A stretch of DNA of 57,441 bases. Source: Flammula alnicola (taxonomy: Eukaryota > Basidiomycota > Agaricomycetes > Agaricales > Strophariaceae). The stretch is from NCBI GenBank assembly GCA_015499995.1, contig JADNRV010000304.1, forward strand, positions 1 through 57,441, in the 5' to 3' direction. The position numbers and the translations under genes are program-made. The first letter of the stretch is position 1; the number at the start of each line of letters is the position of its first letter. This document shows, in pieces, positions 22,204 to 34,365 of the stretch. The notes beneath the pieces are model-generated. The model saw nothing but the letters and a program-made list of their open reading frames with translations. It had not been told where the DNA came from and made no database searches.

Positions 22204-23481
22204 TTAGACTTGTTCTTCTCCTGAGTCATCTGCAGACGAATTCTCGGCGTTAAATACCGTTTGCGTCTCCCTGTCCGCACCCCAACCAGTGGAAAGCGTG
22301 GTCGGTTTTTCTGCCTCCAATTGGCCTGGTGTCGGGGCAAATGCGATGGATTGGCTCATTTTTGTATCAGATTCGTACGACGACCCAGTGGCCACGCGTA
22401 TGAGAATGATAGTTGGTGTGAATGCCTGCAGAGACGTACTTCTGTCAACCCGAAATGAAGATCGATGAAGGGGCTTGAACGACTTACATATATCTGCGCC
22501 ACAACACCTGTTATGACATTGTATCCTGCGCTCTGCGTTCTATAAAGGACGAGCGCACAAAGTTGGGCCAAAAAGATCGTTAGACCCGAATCGAATAAAA
22601 TCGCCATAACGACGTTATACGCCGAGTCCGACACGCTATCGTTGCTGAGTTTTTTTATCCGTCTCGACGCCAGCCAGATCCTGGCGATGATGATGATCGT
22701 GGTGATACCATTTACCGCCATTGACAGAGCAAAGTTTGCCGTGGTGATATTTAGCGTGGTGTTTATAACCTCCATAGTAGGATGCCTGTTTTGAAGGAGG
22801 CCAACCTGTGCGAGGCCTGTGCCTATCCATATTTTGGTATTTCAGTTAATGTTTGGATACATCTCATAGACGTCGAGGTCCAACTTACACAAGGTGGCCA
22901 ATGTCAAGAGCACAGGTAACATCATGACGGTGTAGCTTTGATCCCAAATAATAAAACACCGATAAGTCTGTGAATAAATTAACGGAAGTTTACTAGGTCT
23001 AAGCACAGTCAGGTACATGCTCACCAGCGATGCCTGGGTAACAAAATCAATAATAGTGTATAATACCGTATAAGCTGAATTTAGATGCCTCTCCGGACCA
23101 ATTACTTTGCTGTGTGGTTCGAAGTCGCTTGTCTGGATTGAAAGTCAGTAAGTTAAAGTATTGAATGGACAAAGGGCAAGAAGGTCTTCACGCACTACTA
23201 GAGAGATGTACGTGACCGCGACAAGCACAGCGGCCGTCGCTGTACCTAGAATAAATTGTGCAATGACAGCGAGATTGAGAGCGCCTGCAAAAGGATTCTT
23301 TTTGTGACGTCGGTAGATACCAATAAAGAACGAGAATAGCGCCACATGGAATCCTGTATGGGGAAAAGATGGCTAAGGATGGACATTCCATCAAGAATGA
23401 AAACAGACTATACAGACCGTAAAATGCAGTGATTAGCACCGCTCCGAGGTAGTTAGCCCCTTCGGCCTCGAAAGCATCCAT
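22204..23481 (-). CDS. 7TM membrane protein (copy 3, MDAFEAEG subgroup)
   Basis: Six exons on the minus strand: complement(join(22204..22425, 22488..22822, 22889..22967, 23025..23132, 23196..23353, 23418..23481)); 321 aa. Starts MDAFEAEGANYLGAVL. About seven hydrophobic segments, the TYRCFIIW box, ILFDSGLTIFLAQL before the last helix and AFTPTIILIRV in it place it in the same superfamily as the genes at 8237 and 10479, with fewer introns. Exon 4 (79 nt) matches the size and phase of exon 5 in the 10479 gene. The 63-bp intron at 23133-23195 contains an in-frame TGA if retained. The closest relative is the gene at 27112-28336. Function is unknown. Confidence 0.82.
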
Positions 23482-24645
23482 TGCGCAAAGGCTGGGTAAA
23501 GTAGCAAAGAGGACTTAGGTCTTGAAGTGGAGACTCGAGGGCCTTGCTGGTATCGCTCAACTAGCAGCTTCATATATATATGTTTTACAAGATCGATATT
23601 GGCAGAGGGTCAGACAGGCCCTTGTGCTGTCTTTCTGCGTATTATTGCAAACAGGGGCCAGGTGATCTGCCAGGTATGAGTGTTTTGAAATCATCATCAT
23701 CATTTCTTCCGGTGAGATTGTGAGAGCTGATGGCTGGTGATTCTCAGTGTCCAATTGGCCGGTATTCTGTGATAAGTTAACAGTTCTCGAGCATCCCCCT
23801 TGATCGGGAACATACGTTTCCTTTAAAATAGCCCTCGGAGTTGTCTTGGCTTGAAATAGGTGCACTGCACGACAAAGAACCATGCGATAAAATCAACTTG
23901 AAACCTTCCCAGATGCTTTGAAAAGAGGGTCCTCTAATAGCTGTGAGAGGACAGTGTTAACGTTTTATAGCCTCCACAAACGCTGATTTTTCCTGTAGTA
24001 GGTCGTCACATTTGGTGTCGGTAAAATTTAACATAGGATGGTCACCTCTTGAAAAGCACTGGCATTGCTACACAATAACTCCCGCGTCTTCCCTATGTGA
24101 AGTGATCAGAGGTTTTGCGATCGAGACAAGTGCGGCGTCGGTGAGAATGCAGGCTTCCTCCGCGGTTCCGGGTTGAGATTGCGGACCACGAGCTGACTGC
24201 CTGTCGAATGCCTCCGTACTGGTTCCGCGGGCTAGCGAGCACTTGAATTCAGTTAACGTTCACCCCATCTACCTCCGACAATTCGTCCGCTACTACAAGT
24301 GGAAAGATCGCAGCTCCTATTGATAGGGCTTCTTTCTATGTTGAGGATATCTATTCAGTGTTATAATTAGCCGTAGAAGGTGTTCGCTGCCTTGACGGAC
24401 ACATTGCGCAACGGAGAAGTAGCCATGGCCAGCTAGCTCAAGTGCTGGTGCTGTTTGATCGGAACGCAAGCATCAGAAAAAAAGAACCCAGGGCCACGTG
24501 TAAGTTGACCCGTAACCGAAACCTCTCACGCCTGCTTTACATAGTCCTGTGTCGATCTTGCAAAACTTTTCACAACTATTCCGAGAATGACACTGTTGTT
24601 TAAAAGATTGGGCCATGAGCGGTCTGGCGTAAACCCTAGGATAAC
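23482..24645. other. Divergent intergenic region between 7TM copy 3 and the peroxidase
   Basis: Shared upstream region of a minus-strand and a plus-strand gene. Apart from a TATA-like element near 23573 nothing regulatory is recognised, and no gene is supported. Confidence 0.5.
23573..23581 (-). promoter_or_regulatory. TATA-like element of 7TM copy 3
   Basis: TATATATAT about 95 bp upstream of the ATG at 23481. The paralogue at 28336 has the same string about 55 bp upstream of its ATG, which supports a promoter role. Confidence 0.45.
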
Positions 24646-26124
<1,479 letters not shown>

Positions 26125-26273
26125 TTAAGTCGCTAGGAAGATCGAATTACGGATTCACAATAGGGCATGCTACGGGAGTGGAAACTGTTGGTCGTACAGG
26201 TACATATTTCAATTAATAAAACCGTTTCTCTCATTTTTCTTGCCACTAACTGTGAGCTCTTATATTCCTTTAG

Positions 26274-26904
26274 CACTGACCCGTGTGAAAATGTCACTGT
26301 GATCTTCGCGCGCGGTACTAATGAGACTTCTCTTGTTGGCTCAGTCATTGGGCCGCAATTCGATCTCGCTCTCCAGTCAGCTCTCGGTTCCAAGTCGTTT
26401 ACTTTCCAGGGTGTCGATTACCCGGCGTCAGAGGCAGGGTTCTTGGAGGGAGGTAACACCCAAGATGCCCTCACTATGGCCAATGCCGTCAACTCACTCG
26501 CAAGCTTGTGCCCGGACACCGCGATTGTTATGTCTGGCTATGAGTACGTACTTTTCTGTCTATGCCAATGGAGTGCTGGTTAATGAGTGCAATAATACAG
26601 CCAAGGCGCCCAACTCGTTCATCTCGCTACCGCCATGCTCTCACCTAGCGTTCAGAATCATGTCAAAGCCATCGTTGTTTTCGGTGACCCCGATAGTGGT
26701 GAAGCCTTCCCGGCTGCCCTCAACAGCCTCTCCATCTCTTTCTGTACACAGGGTGATCAAATTTGCACCGGGAGCAAAGTTGTCACCCCTTCTCACTTCG
26801 ACTATGCACTTGTATGTCACCCTCGTTTAGTGTGCTTCAGCTTGAGTCTGACAATATTTAAGGATGCTAATGCTGCAGCAATATTTGTGGCCGGAAAGGT
26901 TTAA
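26274..26904 (+). CDS. Cutinase (CE5) domain, probably fused to the peroxidase; nucleophile Ser replaced by Asp
   Basis: Exons 26274..26543, 26601..26811, 26863..26904. Cutinase/CE5 alpha-beta hydrolase fold: CENVTVIFARGTNE at the N-terminus, QGVDYPA, the nucleophile-elbow region, VVFGDPDSG, CTQGDQIC with the catalytic Asp, SHFDYAL with the catalytic His, and the short AAIFVAGKV end. The elbow codon is split by an intron. Splicing TAT GA|GTACGT to CAG|C CAA GGC gives Gly-Tyr-Asp-Gln-Gly instead of Gly-Tyr-Ser-Gln-Gly, so hydrolase activity is doubtful. There is no signal peptide: the domain starts right at an acceptor (CCTTTAG, with a CTAAC branch site), in phase with a peroxidase donor at 26103 (171-bp intron; fused product 531 aa). 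An alternative is a 209-aa protein from ATG 26167 reading through that acceptor, with only a weak hydrophobic N-terminus. Confidence 0.7.
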
Positions 26905-27111
26905 TATCGGATCCTTCGATTATTTCCATAGCACTAGGCCACGAATTCTTATCCGCAGAGCGTAAAATTCAAATAAATTCATAAGTTTGGCCTCTTGCAT
27001 CCTCAGACTTGGAATAGTGGGTTTATGAAAGGATTAAATATACAGACGTCATACTTTAAATTTGAAGTACAGTGTAGGAATGGGTAGTACATCAAGTTAT
27101 TCACGTTGCGC

Positions 27112-28336
27112 TCAAAAAATCGATCCTCCTCCTCCTGCTTCTAGTCCTTTCTGGCCAAAGTTGTCTGTAGACCTCCCTACGCTAGAAATTTTGGTCTTCG
27201 CCTCCACACTAGTCCATCCAGCTTCGTATGGGGCGACCGCCGGAGATGTATTTATTTTCGTCTCGGAGTCATAGGACGTCCCTAGGACGATACGTATAAG
27301 AATGATAGTGGGCGTAAATCCCTGTACAAATATATATATTGTCAATGCGTTATGATCTTATGCAGTGCAATAGACTCACATAAACCTGTGCGACAACACC
27401 GGTTATCACATTGTATCCTGAACTCTGCTTTTCATAGAGAACGAGCGCACACAGTTGGGATAAAAAGATGGTCAGCCCTGACTCAAAGAACATCGCAACG
27501 ACAATGTTGTATGTCGCGTCCACTAGGTTGATTCGTTTCGACAACGTCCAGATGCGTGTAATAATCATGGTGGTGACGATTCCATTCACTGCCATCGAGA
27601 GAGCAAAGTTCGCGGTCGTGATATTCAGTACTTCATTTATGACCTTCGACGTGGGATGTCTGTCTTGAAGGAGCGCCACTTGCGCAAAGCCCGTGCCTAT
27701 TCACGTATTGGTATTATATCAGCCGACATAAGGATGCATTTCAGAGAAGTGAAATGTACATAAGGTGGCCAATGTCAACAGCGAGGGCAGGATTATCACA
27801 ATATACCGTTTCTCCCAAACGATAAAGCACCGATAAGTCTATGAACGAATCAGTGAAAATCTACCAGGTATAGGTACATCAAAGATATGCTCACCAATGA
27901 CGCCTGCGTAACAAAATCAATCACGGTATATAATACCGTATAGGCAGAATTTAGATTCCTCTCGGGACCAATCACTTTGTTGTGGGGTTCGAAGTCGCTT
28001 GTCTGCTCGGGCGGTCGGTATTCAATCAATGTAAGGGCAAGAAGGTCATTACGCACTACCAGAGAGACATATGTCGCCGCTCCAAGCACAGCGGCCGTCG
28101 CTGTACAAAGGATAAATTGGATAGTGGCAGTGATGTTAAGAACGCCTGTCAGAGGATTCTTTTTCTGATGGCGATAGATTCCAACGAAGAATGAGAATAG
28201 AGCCAGATGCAGTCCTGCGTTGAAGAAGGATGAGAACGACATCTAGAATGAATATATAGACTGGGTACATGCCATAGAATGCAGCAATCAGCACGGCCCC
28301 GAGGTAGTCAGCACCTTCAGCTTCGAAAGCATCCAT
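27112..28336 (-). CDS. 7TM membrane protein (copy 4, MDAFEAEG subgroup)
   Basis: complement(join(27112..27321, 27380..27696, 27760..27838, 27895..28002, 28057..28214, 28273..28336)); 311 aa. Starts MDAFEAEGADYLGAVL and follows the gene at 22204-23481 exon by exon (64, 158, 108 and 79 nt exons in both), with the TYRCFIVW box and a Gly-rich C-terminus ending GGGGSIF. The first intron begins GCATGT at the position where the paralogue has GTCTGT, i.e. a GC-AG intron. The second intron is 54 bp and, unlike the 63-bp intron of the paralogue, has no stop codon and is divisible by three, so its retention would add 18 residues in frame. Function unknown. Confidence 0.82.
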
Positions 28337-29832
28337 TATGTGAAGACTTCAGTGATACGATGGGATAACACGCAAGTTAGGAGCTCATATATATAGCCAT
28401 CGTGATTATCGTCGTACGAACTAGCTAAATATATAAGAAGTGACTAGCGACGTGGGGAAGTAGGGAGTTTCATCGCCTATGGCGTTGACAGTGGCTAAGT
28501 ACAAAGCGAAGGATTTGAGTCCGATCTATTTATAGGTTTTGTGCCTCACCTGGCGCCACACACGCTTGTGAACTTGCTGACAAAATGGTGCCTCTTGCCG
28601 GAGAGGCTCCCGCTTCCAAACCTCTGCCTCCGTGTCGCCAAAGGCCATTTTTTGGATGAAGTTCTGATTTCGGTTTGCAAGGGGCTCCTCGGAATTGGCC
28701 TGCGGGGAATTTGCGTAGCAGAAAGTTGGGCCCTAGAATTAGCGAAGCACCATCACTTTGTCAGCAGCTTCACAAAAATCTGTGTGCAGCAAGTCACTGT
28801 AAGCTTAAGTTTCATCCATATCTCGAACCGTTAATCACTATGACCTCTGTTTTGGATGGTGGAGCTCATCATGGATGGTTGGGCTGAAAGTATATCCAGA
28901 TGCACGGAGATTCAAAAAATATCTGATGACTTCGAAGCATTGCCTACCTAAAATATGGCGGAAACATCCAAGAAATATCTCCCGATCTTCCGCTGATCTT
29001 CAAGCAACTATTCGAATTCGTCAGCAAGGCTTTGACATACATAAGTACGGCATCGTCCCAACACAATCGCTCACTGAGAATCGGTTTCCGAGGGTATCGA
29101 TATATGAGGGTACATTTGTAAGTATATTTAAATATGCTACAGATGCCAAGTCGGACTCATGAGAACGAGAAACGGGGTTATCTGTTAGGACATTCGAATT
29201 CATGTCTTCAGACATCAAAGACCTCCGGAGAACATTGTTCCATCATCCTCGGACACTTAAGTTCCTCCGCTTCCTCCAAGTCATCAGTCCGAGCTACACT
29301 TTAGAGCACGCAAAACCCGCGCCATTCCTATCCCATGCCCATAATCATCATGAAACAAGCGAGGGACAGTTGAGAGGAGGCGAAAACACGAAGACTCTAG
29401 CCTCGCTACTAGCCAGTCGTCACACGACCATGACTTCGAAGCAGCGAGCTGACATCGCCAACCATTCCGACTCTAATAACATCTATTCACAAGTTGACCT
29501 ACAGTGTATTACTTTATATCGCAGTACATAGTAAATTTGTTGCGTGCGTCGTGTCAGATATGAGTACAACTAGTGAGTACAATACGATGAGATAGATAGG
29601 GCTCAACCGTACACATCCCATGTGCATCCCGTCCTGCCAGCTCGTCGAGGCTCGTCAAGAACCTCAAAGTGAGCGTTTCTGGATATGCGATAATCAATAC
29701 TCGACGGAAAAAAGGAAAGATAGAAGAAGAGAGAGAGAAAAGGACTGTAAAGGAGCGACTGAGTGTAAAAGGGTGATTGTGAAACCCATTCAGAACCATG
29801 GCTCACACAGCGGGGACTCGCGAGAGAGAGCT
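28337..29832. other. Intergenic region, left part of the segmental duplication
   Basis: No gene is supported. From about 28830 onward the DNA is recognisably similar to 33700-34365 (for example the ACATCTATT-ACAAGTT and GTCGTGTCA-ATATGAGTAC blocks), i.e. the 3' flank of the ferric reductase was duplicated with the gene. Confidence 0.55.
28388..28395 (-). promoter_or_regulatory. TATA-like element of 7TM copy 4
   Basis: TATATATA about 55 bp upstream of the ATG at 28336; matching element upstream of the paralogue at 23481. Confidence 0.45.
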
Positions 29833-32458
29833 CTACCACCCAAACACCTCCTCACACACCTCCACGCCCCCAATCTGGTCCCTCCTCCCCGGATCAATGC
29901 TCCCAACAGCCTTAGCGACATCATCCGCCAAGCCCACTGGACCACACACACCCACAGTCAAGCCCGAGAGGCTCATCTCCTCGTCTCTCACACTGACGGC
30001 TTGCTGAATGGCTTGCTCGAAAAACTTGACCAAACGCGGACGGCCAGGGGCGAGCGACAGGCCCGGGGGGAAGTGGCTCGGCGCAGGCGCGGACGAGGGA
30101 GACCTCACATGGCCCTGCGCGATCGACCCAGACGTACGCGACCGCTTGTGGCCCACGTTCAACGGAGGCGTCGATTCCTTCTCGTTCGCGAACTTCACAT
30201 TAAAGTTAAAGGTCACCGCCGCTGGCGTCATCCCCGCCGACCCCTTTATCGGGGACCGAAGATCACCTTCAGGCGACTCCTTCAGGTTCAAAGGCGGTGG
30301 GCGCGTCGGCCTTTGGGGTGACGCATCGGACTCTGACATCGGGGGCAAGCCAGAGAACGGGCCCGCAGAAGACGAGGCGAAGAATGCTGGCTGCTGGCCT
30401 GTAGGCGCGCGCGTATAGAAGACGCTTATCCGGAGGGGCGTGAAGACGGACTGTTGGAGGAGAGAGGAAAGGGTGGGGAGGAGTGGTGCAAGGCATGCTA
30501 TTGAAAAATGGAAGTCGAGATTAGCATTTTGGACAATTTAAATGTCGAGCAGCATAACATATATGCATGCGAAACGCTGAAGAAGGATATAACGCAGTGA
30601 TATAACGCACCAGGATCAGGGATAATCCACACGAGCTCGATGATCTTGACCCTGCTCTCGCCCGCAAGATCTTTTTGGATCAGATCCTGGATGGCCGAGA
30701 GCGCAAAGGCGATGCCACTTCCACCAACAACGAAAACAGCAGCAGAGAAGCTGGAAAAGATCGTATGCCCAGGGCCACCTGTGCACAAAAGTAGTGTTAG
30801 ACCGTATGTTCAACGAGAGGAAAAGAGAAAGAACGAGTGTTTGAAAAGTAGATGTCCCGAAGAGAACATCTAACGTTGTACCACCACGACCAACAACCAA
30901 AAATCGTCTCAAAAAGCGAACTAAAAGAAATAGGGATCGAGAAGAAAAGAAAGAAACAAGACCAACCATACGGCCCCTCAACGACCACCTTGACTTTGCC
31001 CATACCGCCCTCCGTATACTCTGCCTTCTTCGCAATCTCATACAAGTTCCTCGTCCACCTCCCCGCCTTCTTGCACATCAACACCATCCCCTCCTCGCTC
31101 TTACTCACATTCGCAATCGTGAACGGGTGGACCTCCGCCCATCCTATCCAGCCCATTCCGGTGGACATCACGCGCAGGCGGACGTGTTGTCCTGCGCGCC
31201 ACCCGGCGTTGACATTCGGGATCTCGACGCGCGTCATCTCCAGCTCGGGGATGGGCCGGATGTTTGCGGACGTGATGCGCGACTTGAGCAAGCGCACGAC
31301 GTGGTCGAGGGCGAAGATCCCGACACAGGCGAGGATGTATGGAAGCAGGTCGGGAATGTGGTAGTAGATCTAGTAAGGGTGGATGAGCCTTTAGTTGGCT
31401 TTCTCCTGAAAGTGATGAGTAAGGGAACTTACAGCGGGCAGGACGAGGATGAAGCCGACTATATGTGTAGCGAGGAAGAGGTTGTACGACTTCTCGCGCC
31501 CATACTTAGTGGAGCAGAAGAAGAGCATGTCGAAGCAGATGAGGGCAACCATGGCCCATACGAACTCCAGTTCTTTGATCGAGTCCGCGAATGTCCCCTT
31601 GAGGGTCCATTTGTAGACTGTATTAGAAAAAATGAATATGAGCATTTCTTGAATATGCACAAGAAGATACATACAGTAATGAAAGGCATGCATATTAGCG
31701 GCTAGCACGACTAGTCTTCCAACAAACCTGTGTAGGAAGTTTAGCTTCAGAAAAGCAAACAAGCGCCGAGTCAGTTATGGTAGTTCTAGCGAGAGAGAAA
31801 TATTTGAACGCACCTTTTCATATCCATAACCCATTAGAGACCCCAGAATGCTGTTCTTCTGGGCAAACGCATAGACGAATGGTAGTTGGGCGATGCAGAT
31901 CCAACCAGTACGCACACCATCGGTGAAGATATTGGATCGATAAAAGCCGGCATAGACCAACCAGTAAAACCACATCACGACGATGAAGAGCTGGGTAACG
32001 GAGAACCCAGGTGCGATCCTAGCGTGAAGGGGGGCGAGCAGGGGGCGCAACGGCTTGATGCATGTGGGGATATGAGGCGGGAAGCGCATGATGACCGGAG
32101 CACCCTTCTCTGTGATGCGTTGGGCATGGTAGGCCTGAGAGTAAATGTGAGAATCATCCGACGACCCATTCCCTCCCTCCTCTGAGAGATATTGCGGCGG
32201 ATACCCATTGCGATTGCGAATGACAAAGGGGCGGGCTGAAGGGCGATGGGGAGTGTGGTGAAGAAAGTGTCCATTGAGCCACTCGCCGGAGGTGCGAAAG
32301 AGAGCAAATGCACGGGGAAGGCGGACCAACGCGTATGCACCGAGCAGGGCGATGAGTATAAGGGTGATATGGAACAGCAGAGTCTCGTCATCGACGACCG
32401 GCTCCCCTCCGCCAGCAGGAGGGGCTGTAGAGTTTGTAGGCGGTGCGGCGTCAGACAT
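29833..32458 (-). CDS. Ferric reductase (FRE family), copy A
   Basis: Plasma-membrane ferric-chelate reductase using NADPH, FAD and two hemes, for reductive iron uptake. complement(join(29833..30497, 30611..30778, 30967..31369, 31433..31617, 31675..31744, 31814..32458)); 711 aa. N-terminal membrane helices, then the ferric-reductase core with paired heme histidines in LHRFVGRLVVLAANMHAFHY and THIVGFILVLPAIYYH. The FAD-binding motif is HPFTIANV; NADPH motifs are GPYGGPG, GGSGIAFAL and the C-terminal VCGPVGLADDV. A Pro/Ser-rich disordered insert of ~110 residues lies between the last two NADPH strands. It ends CEEVFGW. Exon lengths 70, 185 and 168 nt equal those of copy B. No multicopper oxidase or permease partner is in the window. 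Confidence 0.9.
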
Positions 32459-34365
32459 GATTAAAAAAAGAATCTAGAAAGAAAGGTAAGCTCCTGGCTC
32501 GTTTGAGTCGAATAAAGAGAGTGTAGGGATGGAAAGTAACAATCAGCCGGCTACAGGAAAAACGCCAGGAGGCCTCGAGAAAAACATATTCCATCTCCAA
32601 CTCGAGCTCGTTATATATGTCCGGACAAGAGCCATCCCAACGGATTTGCCATATTTCTATATCGGGACGCAACAATTTAACTTGTTTCTCACACGCACCG
32701 GAACAGGCGCTCTCCCAACTCTAAAAGGGCCTCGAGCCTCGTTTGTCTCTTCCAGTCCGTCCCGTCGCACCGCATTAAACTGCATCCGCCTCACCATCCT
32801 TGCTCTGAATAACAAAGCCATGCACACTGTATCCTCCTAGCATGTTTCCCCTCGTGGATGTGTCCGACAACGCACGTTGGGCTTTGGCAGGAGAATACAT
32901 ATGAGCTGCAGCCTATTCTGCCTAGGCCTTATTGATCATAGCAACGGTGCGGCCCTAAGGAAAATTTTCTACCATTCGTAAATGAACAAACGAGAATGCG
33001 GCTGCGCATTTTTTTTTGCAGGCTGAGCTTCTGCAGCCGTTGGATGGGTCGAGAACAAAGGAAAGCATTGTTGTGTCTACCCAAGCGCTGCCAAGGTCGA
33101 TCTCGACGACGACGCCAAGTGTGTCTCGAGGAGCTCAGAGAGTGCCGCAGCGCGACACCCACCTGCGATCGAACAGTAGGTCACCCAAACTCAAGGCCCA
33201 ACGTTAGACCGTCGTGATATTACTAAACCCAAGGTGAACACCTCTCTCTTCCTCAGCTCCGCTCCGCTCCACGTCCCAAGTCACATACATCTACACTGCG
33301 ATCCAAACTTCCTTCTTTCATTTCACAATCGATTTCAACCGCGCCAAAAATAGTGGCCAAGCCAAAAAGCCCGGTGAGTTGATCAAAGTTAAAGCGCTCG
33401 ATGGTACTTCCCGTGTGGCATTCGTTATTTCGAGGAGATACAAAAGGATCCAAATTGAAATGATACAATATACACGGGAGCGCTTATTCCTATGGCCATG
33501 GAAACAATCGCCAAGTTGCGAGTCTACGCAGCGTCGATCCGATTCATAATGCATAAACGGCCAATCCGTTCGTAATACAGACGATGTGATTGGACGATCA
33601 GTGGAAATTGCTTTTATAGGAATTTTTCGCCACATAACTACACAGCCACTTCGGGTCCGGACCTGCATTTTCATCCAACAGACGTCCTCGGATTGCTAAC
33701 CGGTTAACCGCCATGACCTCCGTCTTTGATGCTACTAACTTATCGATATCATGCATAGTTACATAGAGAGAGTATACAGAGGCATAGACATTCCAAAAAA
33801 TTTTGATAGATCATCTAAATTATGCTGCAGATCTGGCATAGAGCATGCACACAGCCGTGATTAATTCTGTCCTGACAAAAAGCTGGGGTGTAACTGTTGA
33901 CATGACCACCCAAACCGGAGTCTAACTCCAATAACATCTATTTACAAGTTTACCCACAGTGTATCACTTTACATGGCAAGTAGTACATAGTAGCATTCTG
34001 TCTAAGTAGTACAAATTCGTTGCATGTGGTCATAAAAAAGGTGCGTACAGGTGTCGTGTCATATATGAGTACAATAAGATAAGGTTGATAGGGTTCAACC
34101 GTACTCATCCCATCCTATGCCATGTGGGCTCGTCGAAGCTCGTCAAGAACCTCGAAGTGAGCATATCTGGATAGCAAATAATAAATATATCCAATACCCC
34201 CCAAAAAAAAACAAGGAAGAAAGAAAAAGAGAAGGAAAGAAAGAAAGGAAAGGGGAAAGGAAAGGATCGTGGACGGTCAAAGGAAAGGATAATAAAGGAG
34301 TGACCTTGCAATCCATTCAGCACCAGCAGAATCCGCTGGAGACAACGTCCTATGCCCGACGAATC
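32459..34365. other. Intergenic region between the two ferric reductases
   Basis: Promoter side of copy A and 3' side of copy B. Parts match 37036-38130 and 28830-29832 as duplicated flanks. No gene is supported. The purine-rich run around 34196-34270 (AAAAAGAGAAGGAAAG) also has a weaker counterpart near 29705-29750. Confidence 0.5.
32611..32617 (-). promoter_or_regulatory. TATA-like element of ferric reductase A
   Basis: TATATAA on the minus strand about 155 bp upstream of the ATG at 32458. The paralogue has a weaker TAAATAG at the corresponding place (about 37207). Confidence 0.35.

Larger units (their letters stand above)
28830..33580. repeat. Segmental duplication unit 1 (ferric reductase A)
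   Basis: About 4.7 kb containing one ferric reductase and its flanks; related in order and sequence to unit 2. Boundaries are approximate and judged by eye from shared blocks such as ATGACCTC(T/C)GT(T/C)TTTGATG at the left and GCGCCAAAAATAGT, GTCGATCC(G/A)ATTCATAA at the right. Confidence 0.6.

Noticed and set aside
23133..23195. Premature TGA in 7TM copy 3
   Set aside because: Lies in a canonical 63-bp GTGCGT...CCAG intron at the same place as in copy 4.
29602..30418. Plus-strand frames of up to 233 codons over the ferric reductase genes (also at 34117-34779)
   Set aside because: Antisense shadows of the high-GC last exons of the two reductases.
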